64,000 bases of DNA from Orientallactaga sibirica. Its lineage: Eukaryota; Chordata; Mammalia; Rodentia; Dipodidae. A program made the position numbers and the translations under genes. Shown piece by piece: positions 46,161 through 58,100 of this stretch (positions are counted from its first letter, which is position 1; every line of letters begins with the position of its first letter). The notes under the pieces were generated by a model. That model did not search any database. It was not told the origin of the DNA and was given only the letters and a program-made list of their open reading frames with translations. Location of the stretch: positions 18,331,501 through 18,395,500 of the forward strand of contig JAEOAD010000045.1 in the NCBI GenBank assembly GCA_036365145.1, in the 5' to 3' direction.

Positions 46161-49100
46161 GTAAGTTTAGCACTGGGTTACCATTTTGGATTTATTCATG
46201 GCTGTCAGCATTAAGGATAGAATAATTAGAGACGCCCCGTGGGTTGCTGGGCTTATATCCTTATGACCTTCAATTGACTAAGCTGTTCATCTCCAACATG
46301 GTATCCCACTCCTTAGAAGCTCCATGTAACTCCAAGGTGGGGGATTGGTTTGGGTTTAACACATGATAGGAGCTTGAGCCGAGGTATGTCAACTCCAGAT
46401 ATAAAATTTTTGCCTAGCCGGGCATGGTGGCACACGTCTTTAATTCTAGCACTCAGGAGGCAGAGGTAGGAGGATCACCATGAGTTCAAGGCCACCCTGA
46501 GACTACACAGTGAATTCCAGGTCAGCCTGGGCTAGAATGAGACCCTACCTGGAAAAACCAAAAAAACAAACTTTTGCCAGTTTACCACCCAGGTGCCACA
46601 CCCACCCTGAGAGAATCGCTATGTTCAGTGTGAGCCTTCCTCATTTTCTTGTAAAAAGAGTTCTCTTAAAAAGAGCTGTATTCCTGAGCCCATTCCTTCC
46701 CACTTCTGCAGTCCCTCTGGCATAGCTTCTCCTCACAAGGGAGGACTGGAGTGCTGAATTGCGCTCTGAAGTTATTGTACAGAACAGGCCATGTGGTTGA
46801 GGTTTTCTCGGCAGTGACCTTCTCTCTTTCCCTCTTTGCCAGTCTTTGGGGGTGGTTGGTGGTATGCAGGTTGATGCAGACCATGCACGATAGGCAAGAG
46901 CTCTACCAGCGAGGTGCATTCCCCAGCCTTCCCCTTCAGTTGACTAAGGCTTACAGGACCTTGCTTACCACACCCTAGAGCAGGAAATACTTAAGTAAGT
47001 CATTTCATAATTCTTGGGCTCTGTTTCCTCACCAGGAAAATGTAGTTGAATACGCTCTCCCCCACTCAGATAAGAAGAGCTCATGAAGATAAAGGACCTG
47101 CCCGTGGAAAGGCTCCTTGAATCATTTCTTAGTTTTCTGGCTTGTTCGGACTTCTGCTCCCTAGGCTTGCTGTTCAGCTGTAGGAGGTTACCCTCACTAC
47201 ACTGCACACTCCCCTTCTCTGTCCAACCTGTGCCTCAGGCCCTGCTGTAGATATTTCCTTTGCATTCGACTCACAGCAAGGCCCCAAGAGTGAGAAATGG
47301 CCGCCTTGCCAGGACTTGTTCTAGGTTCCTGCCATCAGCTCTCTTCTTGCTCCTTCCTCCTGAGACTCTTGCACAGGTCCCACATCTGTCCTGTTGGTTC
47401 TGTTGCATGCACCTGCAGTTTAAAGAATTCTCTTTGGCTTTGGGGAGGGTGCTTCACGGGGGTACCAAGTAGCCTCATCCTGTGATCTCTTTCCATAGCC
47501 TTGAGTTGAGAAAAGACTAGTTAAAACATGTTATCCACGTCCAGCCATATCTAGTCTTTTTCTAGAACTTTCCCTAAGTCTCTTTTGGTGCAGAATCAGA
47601 CCCTCTAGACCAATTATATCTTACGTGCTGATGAAAGAGCCCACATTTTACTGGCATGTCTGCGGTACTTCTCGTTACATGTGGTTTCTTTGGGAAGTAA
47701 GGCACTGTTTTTTGTTCCCACTTAATGGAGGATGTCACCACCTCAAACAGGTGATGAGATGTGTCCAGACTAGCTGGGGTAGCAAGTTCACTTAAGCAGT
47801 CACTATGGAAGCTAGATTGGACTTAACATGCTCTCTAATGCCTTTCTCCTCACTTTCTTGGCCAAGGTCTCTCCACCCTTCCTGGAGGGGCAGGAAGATG
47901 ATTCTGTCTTTTGTGCATGCACCACATTGTGCAACTGGCTTATATGGGTACTGGGGAATTAAACCTGGGTCCTTAGGCTTCACAGGTAAGTACTTTAACC
48001 ACTAAGCCATCTCTTCAGCCCCCTTTAGCTCTTTTTAAAATTTTTATTATTATTATTTTATTTATTTTTGGAGAGAGACACAGAGAGAGACAGACAGAGA
48101 GGGAGACAGATAGAGAATGGGCGCACCAGCAGTCTCTCAGCTGCTGTGAACGAAATCTAGATGAGTGCCCCCCCCCTTGAGGGCAAGTGCGGCATTGCGC
48201 CCTTGCATCACTTTGCATCTGGCTAAAAGTGGGACCTGGAGATTGGAACCGGGGTTCTTAGGCTTAGCAGGCAGGCGCCTTAACCGCTAAGCCATCTCTC
48301 CAGCCCTAGCTCTTTTTTTTTTTTTAATTTGAGAGAGAGAGAGAATGGGCGTGCCAGCAGCTTCCCAGCCGCTGTGAGCAAACTCCAGATGTGTGTGCCC
48401 CCTTTGGGTAAGTGTGACAATGCGCCCTTGCATTACTTTTTGCATCTGGCTAAACGTGGGACTGGAGATAGGAACAGGCGTTCTTAGGCTTGGCAGGCAG
48501 GTGCCTTAACCGCCAAGCTATCTCTCCAGCTCCCCTTTAGCTCTTTTTGATGAAAAGAAAGTATTTTAACTTACAGTCTTGAGGGGAGGCTTCGTGATGG
48601 AAGGGAAAAGATGGTGGAGCAGAGGCTGGACATCACCTCTGCCACAGCAGGTGGAAAACAGCAGCAGGAGAGTGAGCTGAGCTCTAGCCAAGGGACAATG
48701 GCTATAACACCCCTAAGCCCACCCCAACCAACATACTTCCTTCAGCAAGGTTCCACCTCCCAAATTGCCACCAGCTAGGAACCAAGCATTTGGAACACAG
48801 GGGCTTATGGGGTGGAGGGCATCTAATTCAAACCACCACATTCTGCCCCTGGTTCTTCAGCTCTTGTAGAACGAGAAGCTGGGATGTCATATCCTCTACC
48901 TCTTAGCCCTCTCTTTAGACTGATCCACTCCCAGCCTAGTGCTCCCCCAAATCCACCCCCTTGCTCTGCAGAAAACTCTTTAATGCTTTTCCCCCAGAAC
49001 TTCAAAAACTTGTTCCTTTCCTTTATTTAGGTCACCTCCTGAGAGGCTCTCCTGCACTCTTATCTAAAGATACGTCTCTCTTCCCTAGTGACTCTCACAT

Positions 49101-52100
49101 CTAACCCTGCCTCCCCCTGTAGCCATCATCACTACCAGAACCCCATTGTATATTGATTTTTCTATCTCTTATATGGGAGTCAGAGCTCACCAAGAGCATG
49201 ACTTGGTCAGTCATGTCATGTACAGTGCTTAGAATAGCTCTGGGTATGCAGCAGGGGCGGTGTAGTCAATATGTTGGGAAGGGTGACCACCTGAAGGAAG
49301 GACCATGCTCTGCCACGTGGTCTTCAAATCTGTGGTGGAGCCAGGCATAGTGGCACACACTGTTAATCTTAGCACTCGGGAGGCAGAGGTAAAAGGATTG
49401 CTGTGAGTACAGAGTGAGTGCCAGATCAGCCTGGGCTAGAATGAGACCGTGTCTGGAAAACAAAACAAAAACATGCGGGTGGAGTTCTCAGGCTCCAGAC
49501 TGGAGATAGGTTAGAAGAGGCTATGATGCAATGTTTGTTCATTCAGTGACAACATACGAAGACACAACTACAGAGCTCTTGTTCTGGAGAGCTGGGAGGG
49601 TGGCCTCACCAAACTCTGAATTCAGTGAATTCGAGAGTCAGGATAGAGAACGTAGGAGCTGAGAGGAAACCACTAGAACATGGAACACAGAGAGGGGTGG
49701 CTTCTCTCTTCAGGATAGGTACTTCTGAGGATGAGGGGTTGTGTGTAGCCACGTGAGCAGCAAGAGAGCCAAAGTGTGTGAAGAGGCAGGGAGGAGGACT
49801 AGAAGACCAGCAAGGCTCAGAGAGGCAGGGCTCTTAGCCAGTGCCCAGGAAGCCAAGGGCCTGGAAGTCAGGCGGCAAGCTGGTTAGGGCACTTCTCTAC
49901 TTCAGTTGAAGTGGGGAATGACTAGCCCAGTAGGGCTTCCTTCCAAATGTTGGCTTGTTTCTCCCCAGGTGCAGGAATGTCTAAAGCAATTTAAGGTGAC
50001 AAGGACACAGCTGCAGCAGATCCAAGTCAGCCTCCTGGGTTCCATGGAGCGGGCACTGAAAGGCAAAGGCAACCATGCCCCCGCTGTCCAGATGCTGCCC
50101 ACATATGTGGGGTCTGTTCCACATGGCACTGGTGGGTGGCATAGAGTAGGATGGATGGAAGAGGGCATTCTGATCTGGGGGAGAGGAAGATCCTTATCAC
50201 TGAACACCATCGCCAAGGTCCCTAAGGGACTGGACTTCTCAGGCCTTGATAATTTTTTCTGGGAGGCAGATAGCTCTGTGTTTGTCAGCTACATGTCTTT
50301 TCTTTCTGTTTTTCTTTCTTTCTTTTTAAGATTTCATTTATTTATTTATTTATTTGAGACAGAGAGAGGGAAAGAGCAAGAGGGAGAATAAGAATGGGTG
50401 TGCCAGGGCCTCCAGCCACTGCAAAAGAACTCCAGATGAATGCATCCCCTCGTGCATCTTGCTTATGTGGGACTTGGAGAATCAAACCAGGGTCCTTAGA
50501 CTTCACAGGCATGTGCCTCAACCGCTAAGCCATCTCTCCAGCCCACCTTTCTTTTTAAAAATATTTTGGTGCTGGAGAGATGGCTCAACAGTTAATGCAC
50601 TTGCCTGCAAAGCCTAACAACCCAGGTTCAATTCCCCAGCACCCACCTAAAGCCAGATGCACAAAGTGGCATGTGCACCTAGAATTTGTTTGCAGTGGCT
50701 GGAGGCCCTGGTGTGTCCATTCTCTCTGTCTTGCTTCTTGCTTTCTCTCTCTCCTTGAAAATAAATAAATAAAATATTTTATTGGGCTGGAGAGATGGCT
50801 TAGTGGTTAAGGTGTTTGCCTGTGAAGCTTAAGGACCCATGTTTGACTCTCCAGATCCCACACAAACCAGACACACAAAAGTGAGGCAAACGCAAGGTCG
50901 CACATGCCCACTAGGTGGTGCAAATGTCTGGAGTTCAATTTCAGTGGCTGAGGCCAGTTCTCTCTCTCTCTAAAATAAAAAAATAATCATTTATTTGCAA
51001 GGAGAGGGAGAGAGAGAGAGAGAGAGCATAGATGTTCCAGGGCCTCTAGCTACTACAAACTCCAGATGCATGCACCATTTTTTTGTATCTGGGTTCACGT
51101 GGGTACTGGGGGAATTGAACCAGCATTGTTAGGCATTGCAGGCAAGTGACTTAACCACTGAGACATCTCTTCAGCCCCCAGATGCATGACTTTCTCTGAT
51201 CTGCTTGACCTCTAGAGCAAGGAGACTTCCTGGTGCTGGAGCTAGGGGCCACAGGAGCCTCACTGCGGGTGTTGTGGGTGACTCTGACTGGCACTGAGAG
51301 TTATAGGGTGGAGCCCAGGAGCCAAGAGTTTGTGATCCCTCAAGATGTGGTACTGGGTGCTGGCCAGCAGGTGAGTAGTCTGTAGCCTTTGGAGTTCGGG
51401 ATCTGTCTGGGTGGCTGGGGCTCAGGTGGACAGAACTAAGCATGTCCCTTGTCCCATAGCTCTTTGACTTTGCCGCCCACTGCCTGTCTGAGTTTCTGGA
51501 TGCACAACCTGTGGGCAATCAGCCTTTGCAGCTTGGGTTCAGCTTCTCCTTCCCTTGTCACCAGACAAGCTTGGACAGGGTGAGGCCGAGGGGATATGGG
51601 GATAGTGGGCGGAGAGAGACTACAGTCCTGTGGAGGCCACTGGAAAAGTAATTCTGCTTTTCTGTCTTCAGAGCACCCTCATTTCCTGGACAAAAGGTTT
51701 TAAGTGCAGTGGTGTTGAAGGCCAGGATGTGGTCCAGTTGCTAAGAGATGCCATTCAGAGGAAGGGGGTGAGTGGAGGTCAAATTAAAGGGAGAGCCGTC
51801 CTTGTTGGCCTGGGTTGGCTCCTGTATGTGGTGCCTGTGCTTCTGGGAGGTCCTGCTTTCTCCTCTTTAACCCTGGGGTAAATGCTGCTTCCATTAGAAA
51901 CAAGGAGACTGAGAGATTTAAGTAAAATGGTCGGGCCTTGCAGTGGGGGGACAGGGTGAAGGGAGGAGGGAACAGGACATGAAAAGACATTGAACCCATC
52001 CTCAAGATCCTTACAGTCTGGAAGGGAACACATAAAAGATTGTGTCTAGGTTCAGATGACTCTGGGAAGCCATTTACCTGATATTTCAGCTAAGGTTGGA

Positions 52101-55100
52101 GAGGAAGAGCTAGCCCCAGGGAAGAGTATATGCCCAAATCTGGATTCTGGAGAAGGGCAGGTCCTTCTGGACTAACTGTAAGGTCCTAGCTAGAAGTGAG
52201 GCTGGAAGGAATGGTTAGGTGTGCCTGGCCAGGATGTGGGTGAGGCAAGCAAGAAGCAACTTTTGAGGCAACACTCATCTTGGTCCTGTGGGGAGCACTG
52301 GAGGTGATGGCAGAGGTTGGGAGCCCCTGTGATCCCTAGGGCCCAATTGAGGGAGGGGGTGTCTGAGGGTGGGATGGGAGGACAACCTATAGAGTGGGGC
52401 CCTGCAGACATTTCATGGACTCAGGCTCTCTCCATCAACGCCGGGGTCTCAGCTCTGTCCATCCCCTCCCCACTCCTAGCACCCAGGCTGGTCCTGACCC
52501 TTGTCCCTCCCATTCTCCCATTGACTAGACCTACGACATTGACGTAGTTGCCGTGGTGAATGACACAGTGGGCACCATGATGGGCTGTGAGCTGGGTGCT
52601 GGGCCATGTGAGGTTGGGCTTATTGTAGGTGAGCTATGGGCTGTTTGTGATGGGAGGGTGGTAGCTATCTGATGGGCAAGCCCTGACAGGGTCCTCCCTG
52701 CCAGACACTGGTACCAACGCCTGTTACATGGAGGAGGCACGTCACGTGGCAGCGCTGGACGAGGACCGAGGCCGCACTTGTGTCAGCGTTGAGTGGGGCT
52801 CCTTCAGTGATGATGGAGCCCTGGGACCAGTGTTCACCACCTTCGACGGTGTCCTAGACCATGAGTCCCTGAATCCTGGTGCCCAGAGGTGGCCTGGCGG
52901 GTGCCCTGACTCTGCTCTAGGGCCTATCCCTTTGACCCCTCTCTACTGCCTCTGCTCTCTAGCCCTTAGGCCTCTCCCTTTGAGGGTCTGCATCTTCCTT
53001 CCCCTGGGGGTGGGGATCCCAGGCTGGGCTCAAAGAAGAAAGGCTTCGAGGTTTTAGAACTCAGTTTTCAACCGTTGGTCCTTTTGATTTTATTTTTAAA
53101 TATTTTATTTATCTGTTAGAGAGAAAGAGTGAGAGAGAGAGAGAAAGAAAGGCAGATAGAGAGAGAGAATGTGTGAGCCAGGGCCTCTAGCCACTGCAAG
53201 TGAATTCCACATGTATGTGCCACTTTGTGCAGCTGGCTTATGTGGATCCTGGGGAATAGAACCTAGGTCCTTAGGCTTCACAGGCAAGCGCCTTAATGGC
53301 TAAGACATTTCTCCAGCACCATTGGTCCTTTTTATTCCTGTCTGATCAGCTTCTGCAGGTTGGGGGTTAGGCACTGGAAATAGCTGAGCCAGGTGTCCCC
53401 TGCCTTCTTTAGATCCTGCTGCCCACTCTAGTTGGCCCCAGAATGTAACCTAAGTTAGAGGGGATGACCCCACCTGTTCTCTGGGAGGTCATTTGCTTCT
53501 GAAGCCTTCAGTCTGGGGACACTGAAGAAAGTGATTCCTTTTGGCGGGGGAGTTCTTTCAGGTGGTGCCAAGTGGGCAGAGAGCTCAAGGGCTTTATCAT
53601 TACCCTTCTCCCCTGCAGGTTTGAGAAAATGATTGGGGGCCTGTATCTGGGAGAACTGGTGCGGCTGGTGCTGGCCCACCTGGCTCAGCAGGGGGCCCTC
53701 TTTGGTGGCCACACCTCTCCTGCCTTGCTGAGGCGAGGCAGCCTCCTCCTGGAGCATGTGGCTGAGATGGAGGAGTGAGTCCGGGGAGCCCACAGCTTAG
53801 ACAAGGGGACACTTGGCTTGGGAGAAGGGATCATACATACTCTGGTTCCCGAGGTAGCTGTGGGGCTTTGGTGGCATGGGGAGCTACTAGGCTACCTGAG
53901 CCCCAATTCAACACCCTGTTCCTCCCTTTCCCCTTTCCCTTTAGCCCCTCCAATGGGGCAGCCCGTGCCCATGCAATCCTGCAGGACTTGGGTATGAACC
54001 CGGATGCCTCAGATGTCGAGCTCGTGCAGCATGTATGTGTGGTGGTGTGCACACGAGCTGCCCAACTCTGTGCAGCTGCCCTGGCAGCAGTCCTGTCCCG
54101 CCTCCAGCGCAGCAGGGAGCAGCAGGCACTCCAGGTGGCTGTGGCCACTGGAGGGCGAGTGTTTGAACGGTACCCCAGGTATTGTGAGGACACAATCCTA
54201 TGTGAGCATGTAGCGTAAACATATGTGTGTATGATACATCCGCAGCAAGTATGCTGGGACCAAAAGCGCAGGCCACTGGCCATCAATGGAATCCAAACAG
54301 AGTGAGGGTCACACTGGGCTGTGGGAGATCAAGAGTGAAAAAAAAATACTTTTCAGTTTGTATGTGAAGGAGGGCATGGGAGCATTGGATGTATGACTGG
54401 TACACAGAACAGATTTAGGATTGAGCTGAAGTGTGAGAACACAGAGCTTCGGCAGGCCGTAGGAGTCAGATGCCAAGCCCGGGTCTCTCTGGTGTGTTCT
54501 GTGTAGGTTTCACAGCATCCTGAAGGAGACAGTGATGTACTTGGCCCCGGAATGTGATGTCTCCTTCATCCCCTCTGTGGATGGTGGTGGCCAGGGTGTG
54601 GCCATGGTGACCGCTGTGGCTGCCCGTCTGGCCGCTCACCGGCATCTGCTGGAGGAGACCCTGGCACCGTTTCAGTTGAGCCATGAGCAGTTGAGAGCGG
54701 TGCAGGCGCAGATGCGGGAAGCCATGGTCAGGGGGCTCCGAGGAGAGGCATCCTCCCTCCGCATGCTGCCCACGTATGTACGAGCCACACCTGACGGCAG
54801 TGGTGAGTAACCTGGCTGAGCAAAGGACTGGGATACGGGCTCCTTTGGGTCACAGTATGTACTGGAACCACCATTTCTGTCCTGGCACTGAGTGTCTCTG
54901 CCCCTAGAGCGAGGTAACTTCCTGGCCTTGGACCTAGGGGGCACCAACTTCCGGGTCCTTGTGGTACATGTCACAGAGGGCAGTGTGCAGATCACCAATC
55001 AGGTCTACTCCATCCCTGAGTGTGTGGCCCAGGGGTCTGGGCAGCAGGTACTCACTGCTTGGGCCCTGGTGTCAGAGGTGGGGAAGGTGAGATGGAACCT

Positions 55101-58100
55101 CCCCCTTTGACCTGCCATGCCCCACAGCTCTTTGATCATATCGTGGATTGCATCGTGGACTTCCAGCACAGGCAGGGCCTGAGTGGACAGAGCCTCCCCC
55201 TGGGTTTTACCTTCTCCTTCCCATGCAAGCAGCTTGGCCTGGACCAGGTAAGGGGATCAAGACCAGGAAAAGTGATTCTCAAAGGCACTGTTGCAATCAG
55301 TTTACATTGCTGGCAGAAATCACCCAACCAAGAGCAGCTTTTGGGAAAAAAGGGTTTATTTTGGCTTACAGACTTGAGGGGAAGCTCCATGACTACAGGG
55401 GAAAATGATGGCATGAGCATAGGGTGGACATCACCCCCTGGCCAATATCAGATGGACATCAGGAACAGGAGACTGTGCCCAATACTGGCAAGGGGACACA
55501 GGCTATAATATCCATAAGCCGGCCCCCAACAATACATTGCCTCCAGGAGGCGTTAATTCCCAAATCTCCATCAGCTGGGAACCTAGTGTTCAGAATACCT
55601 AAGTTTATGGGGGACACCTGAATCCAACCACCACAGGCCCCTGTCCACATGTTCTTCATAGAGTGGCGGAAGGCCATGAAAAGAACTGAGTGGGGGGCGG
55701 CATTGCTGGGCCGAGCCTGTACACAGCCTTGTCTTCTCTAGACCTGGTGTTCCCACAGTTAAGGTAGGGAGCATTCGGGGGCAGCACAGGCCCAGGTTGG
55801 TGCCCACTAGAAGGCACACCATGGCTCTGGTGTGCTTTCTTAAAGGGTCCTGCAGGAAGCAACATTTCTTCCTGTATCTAGGGGGGCTTGAGGTCACATC
55901 CCCCCACCTTGCTTATTTTCTTCTCAGTGCCTGGCGCAATGCTGGGGGCCTGACCAGGCAGGGTGACATGACAATAATGACAAACATGTTCAGTACATGT
56001 CTTCAACACGTAGTAGACTTCTTGTCTCCACACCCTTGTTTCTGCTATAAACTTCTCATGCTGAGAAGTTTGCTGCTCCCCTACCCCCACCTCCAAGGCC
56101 TCCGCTATATTCTTAGATGCATTATTTACCTTCTAGCTTGCCTTTGTGATCTTCACCCTCTGCTCCTGTTCTGACCTCTGACCCACAGCTGTTTTCTCTG
56201 TTTTCTTTCACACCATGGTTCTTTGGATGATAAAACTGGCATGCTGGTCTGCTTGGCTCGGGGCTAAGCATGCTTACTTCTTCTTCTTTTTTTTTTTTTT
56301 TTTGGTTTTTCGAGGTAGGGTCTCACTCTGGTCCAGGCTGACCTGGAATTAACTATGTAGTCTCAGGGTGGCCTCGAACTCACGGCGATCCTCATACCTC
56401 TGCCTCCCGAGTGCTGGGATTAAAGGCGTGAGCCACCAGGCCCGGCCCGCTTACTTCTTTTGACTACTACTTCCAAGAGGCAAGAAGAGTGTCACAGGGT
56501 ATAAGTCTAGGCATGCAAGAAGCACAGTCTGATTAACTTCCTGTAACTGAACCTCTTTTCTGTACTGAGCTCATATTCTTGCTGGGGATGTAGCTCCATG
56601 GTAGAGCATCTGAGTAGCTTGTACAGTGTCATAGTCCCTTGACAGCCCCTACTCCTTCTCTCAAAAGTACGCTAAGAAAAGCCAGGCATGATGGTGTGCA
56701 CCTTTCATCCCAGTACTTAGGAGGCAGAGGCAGGAGGATCGTTGTGAGTTCGATGCCACCCTGAGACTACATAGCAAATTCCAGGTCAACCTGGGCCAGA
56801 GTGAGACCCTATCTCAAAAAAAAAAAAAAAAAAAAAAAAAAAAGGAAAGAAAAGTATTGGGGCTGGAGAGATGGCTCAGTGGTTGAGGCATTTGCCTGCA
56901 ATTGTAAGGATTCAGGTTCGATTCCCCAGTACCCATGTAAGTCAGCTGCACAAGGCAGTGCCTGTGTCTGGCACGCCGATCCCTTTCTCTCTGCCTCTCT
57001 CATATAACTTAATAAAATATTTAAAAACAAAAAGAAGTACACTAAGAAAAGAACAGACTCTTTTCAGATAGTTAGGTCCCTTGCTACTAAGTCCTGTTGC
57101 TTGCAATAAAGATATGTTCTGTCCTGTCTTAGGTGTCTGTCTTTTCATGTGTCTTTCACTTGTATTTGGAACAAACGGCAGTATCTTGCATTCAAAAGGT
57201 TGTGTCTCTAACTGAGAATTCCTTCCTTTGTAGTGGCTCTTGGAATTTCTGTCTGAAAGGCTTGGGTTTTTCTGAAGTTTCTCCATCCTCCTTTTTCTTA
57301 CGTTCGACATTCAACTACTTCTGTTCTTTCCTAACCCAATTACAAAGGGCCATTCCTTCTGGGCAAATATCTTTAAATGGCCAGACCTTCAAACTGCCTG
57401 AGCATCCCGGAACTAAGAATGGAAGACATAGGTCAACGTGTTATTAATTGGCTTCTTCCCACTGAAAGCCTCCTGGGGAATTAGGAGAGGTCAGAAAGCA
57501 AGGCCTCTGGCCACAGGGCAAGGTGGATGAGGAGTCCTGTTTGGGGAGGGCAGAAATTGTTATGCTTATTATGGGACAACAGACTTTGAGACCAATGAGA
57601 TTTACCCCCTATCCCAATGCTACCCCAGGGCATCCTCCTGAACTGGACTAAGGGTTTCAATGCATCAGACTGTGAGGGCCAAGATGTGGTCTGTCTATTG
57701 CGGGAAGCCATCAGGCGCAGACAGGTAGGAGCCTGCAGGCCTCCAGGGTTGCTTTGGGGGCTGTGGCAGGCCTGGAAGGGAGCAAAGGGTCATTTGCTTC
57801 CTTGAGGGGAGGGGAGGGGAGGAAAGGGGAGGAAGGGACCCTCTACAATAGAGACCTCTGGGTCCAGTGCTGGTTGCTATGACGATTCTGTTGCCCAGCA
57901 ACTAGCAGCATCCTTTTGTATGCAGGCAGTGGAGCTGAATGTGGTTGCCATTGTCAATGACACGGTGGGGACCATGATGTCTTGTGGCTATGAGGATCCC
58001 CATTGTGAGATGGGCCTCATTGTCGGTAAGGAAGGTCCCGCTGCTTGTGCTCCTACTGCCTGATTGTGCATTGCTTCCTGTTGCCTCTTCAGGTTGGACA

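Noticed and set aside
49906..50391. 161-codon plus-strand frame through an HK3 exon
   Set aside because: Only 49969-50131 is real coding sequence; the rest is read-through into introns and a SINE.
53831..54286. 151-codon minus-strand frame opposite HK3
   Set aside because: It is an antisense shadow of the 234-base HK3 exon, caused by its codon composition.
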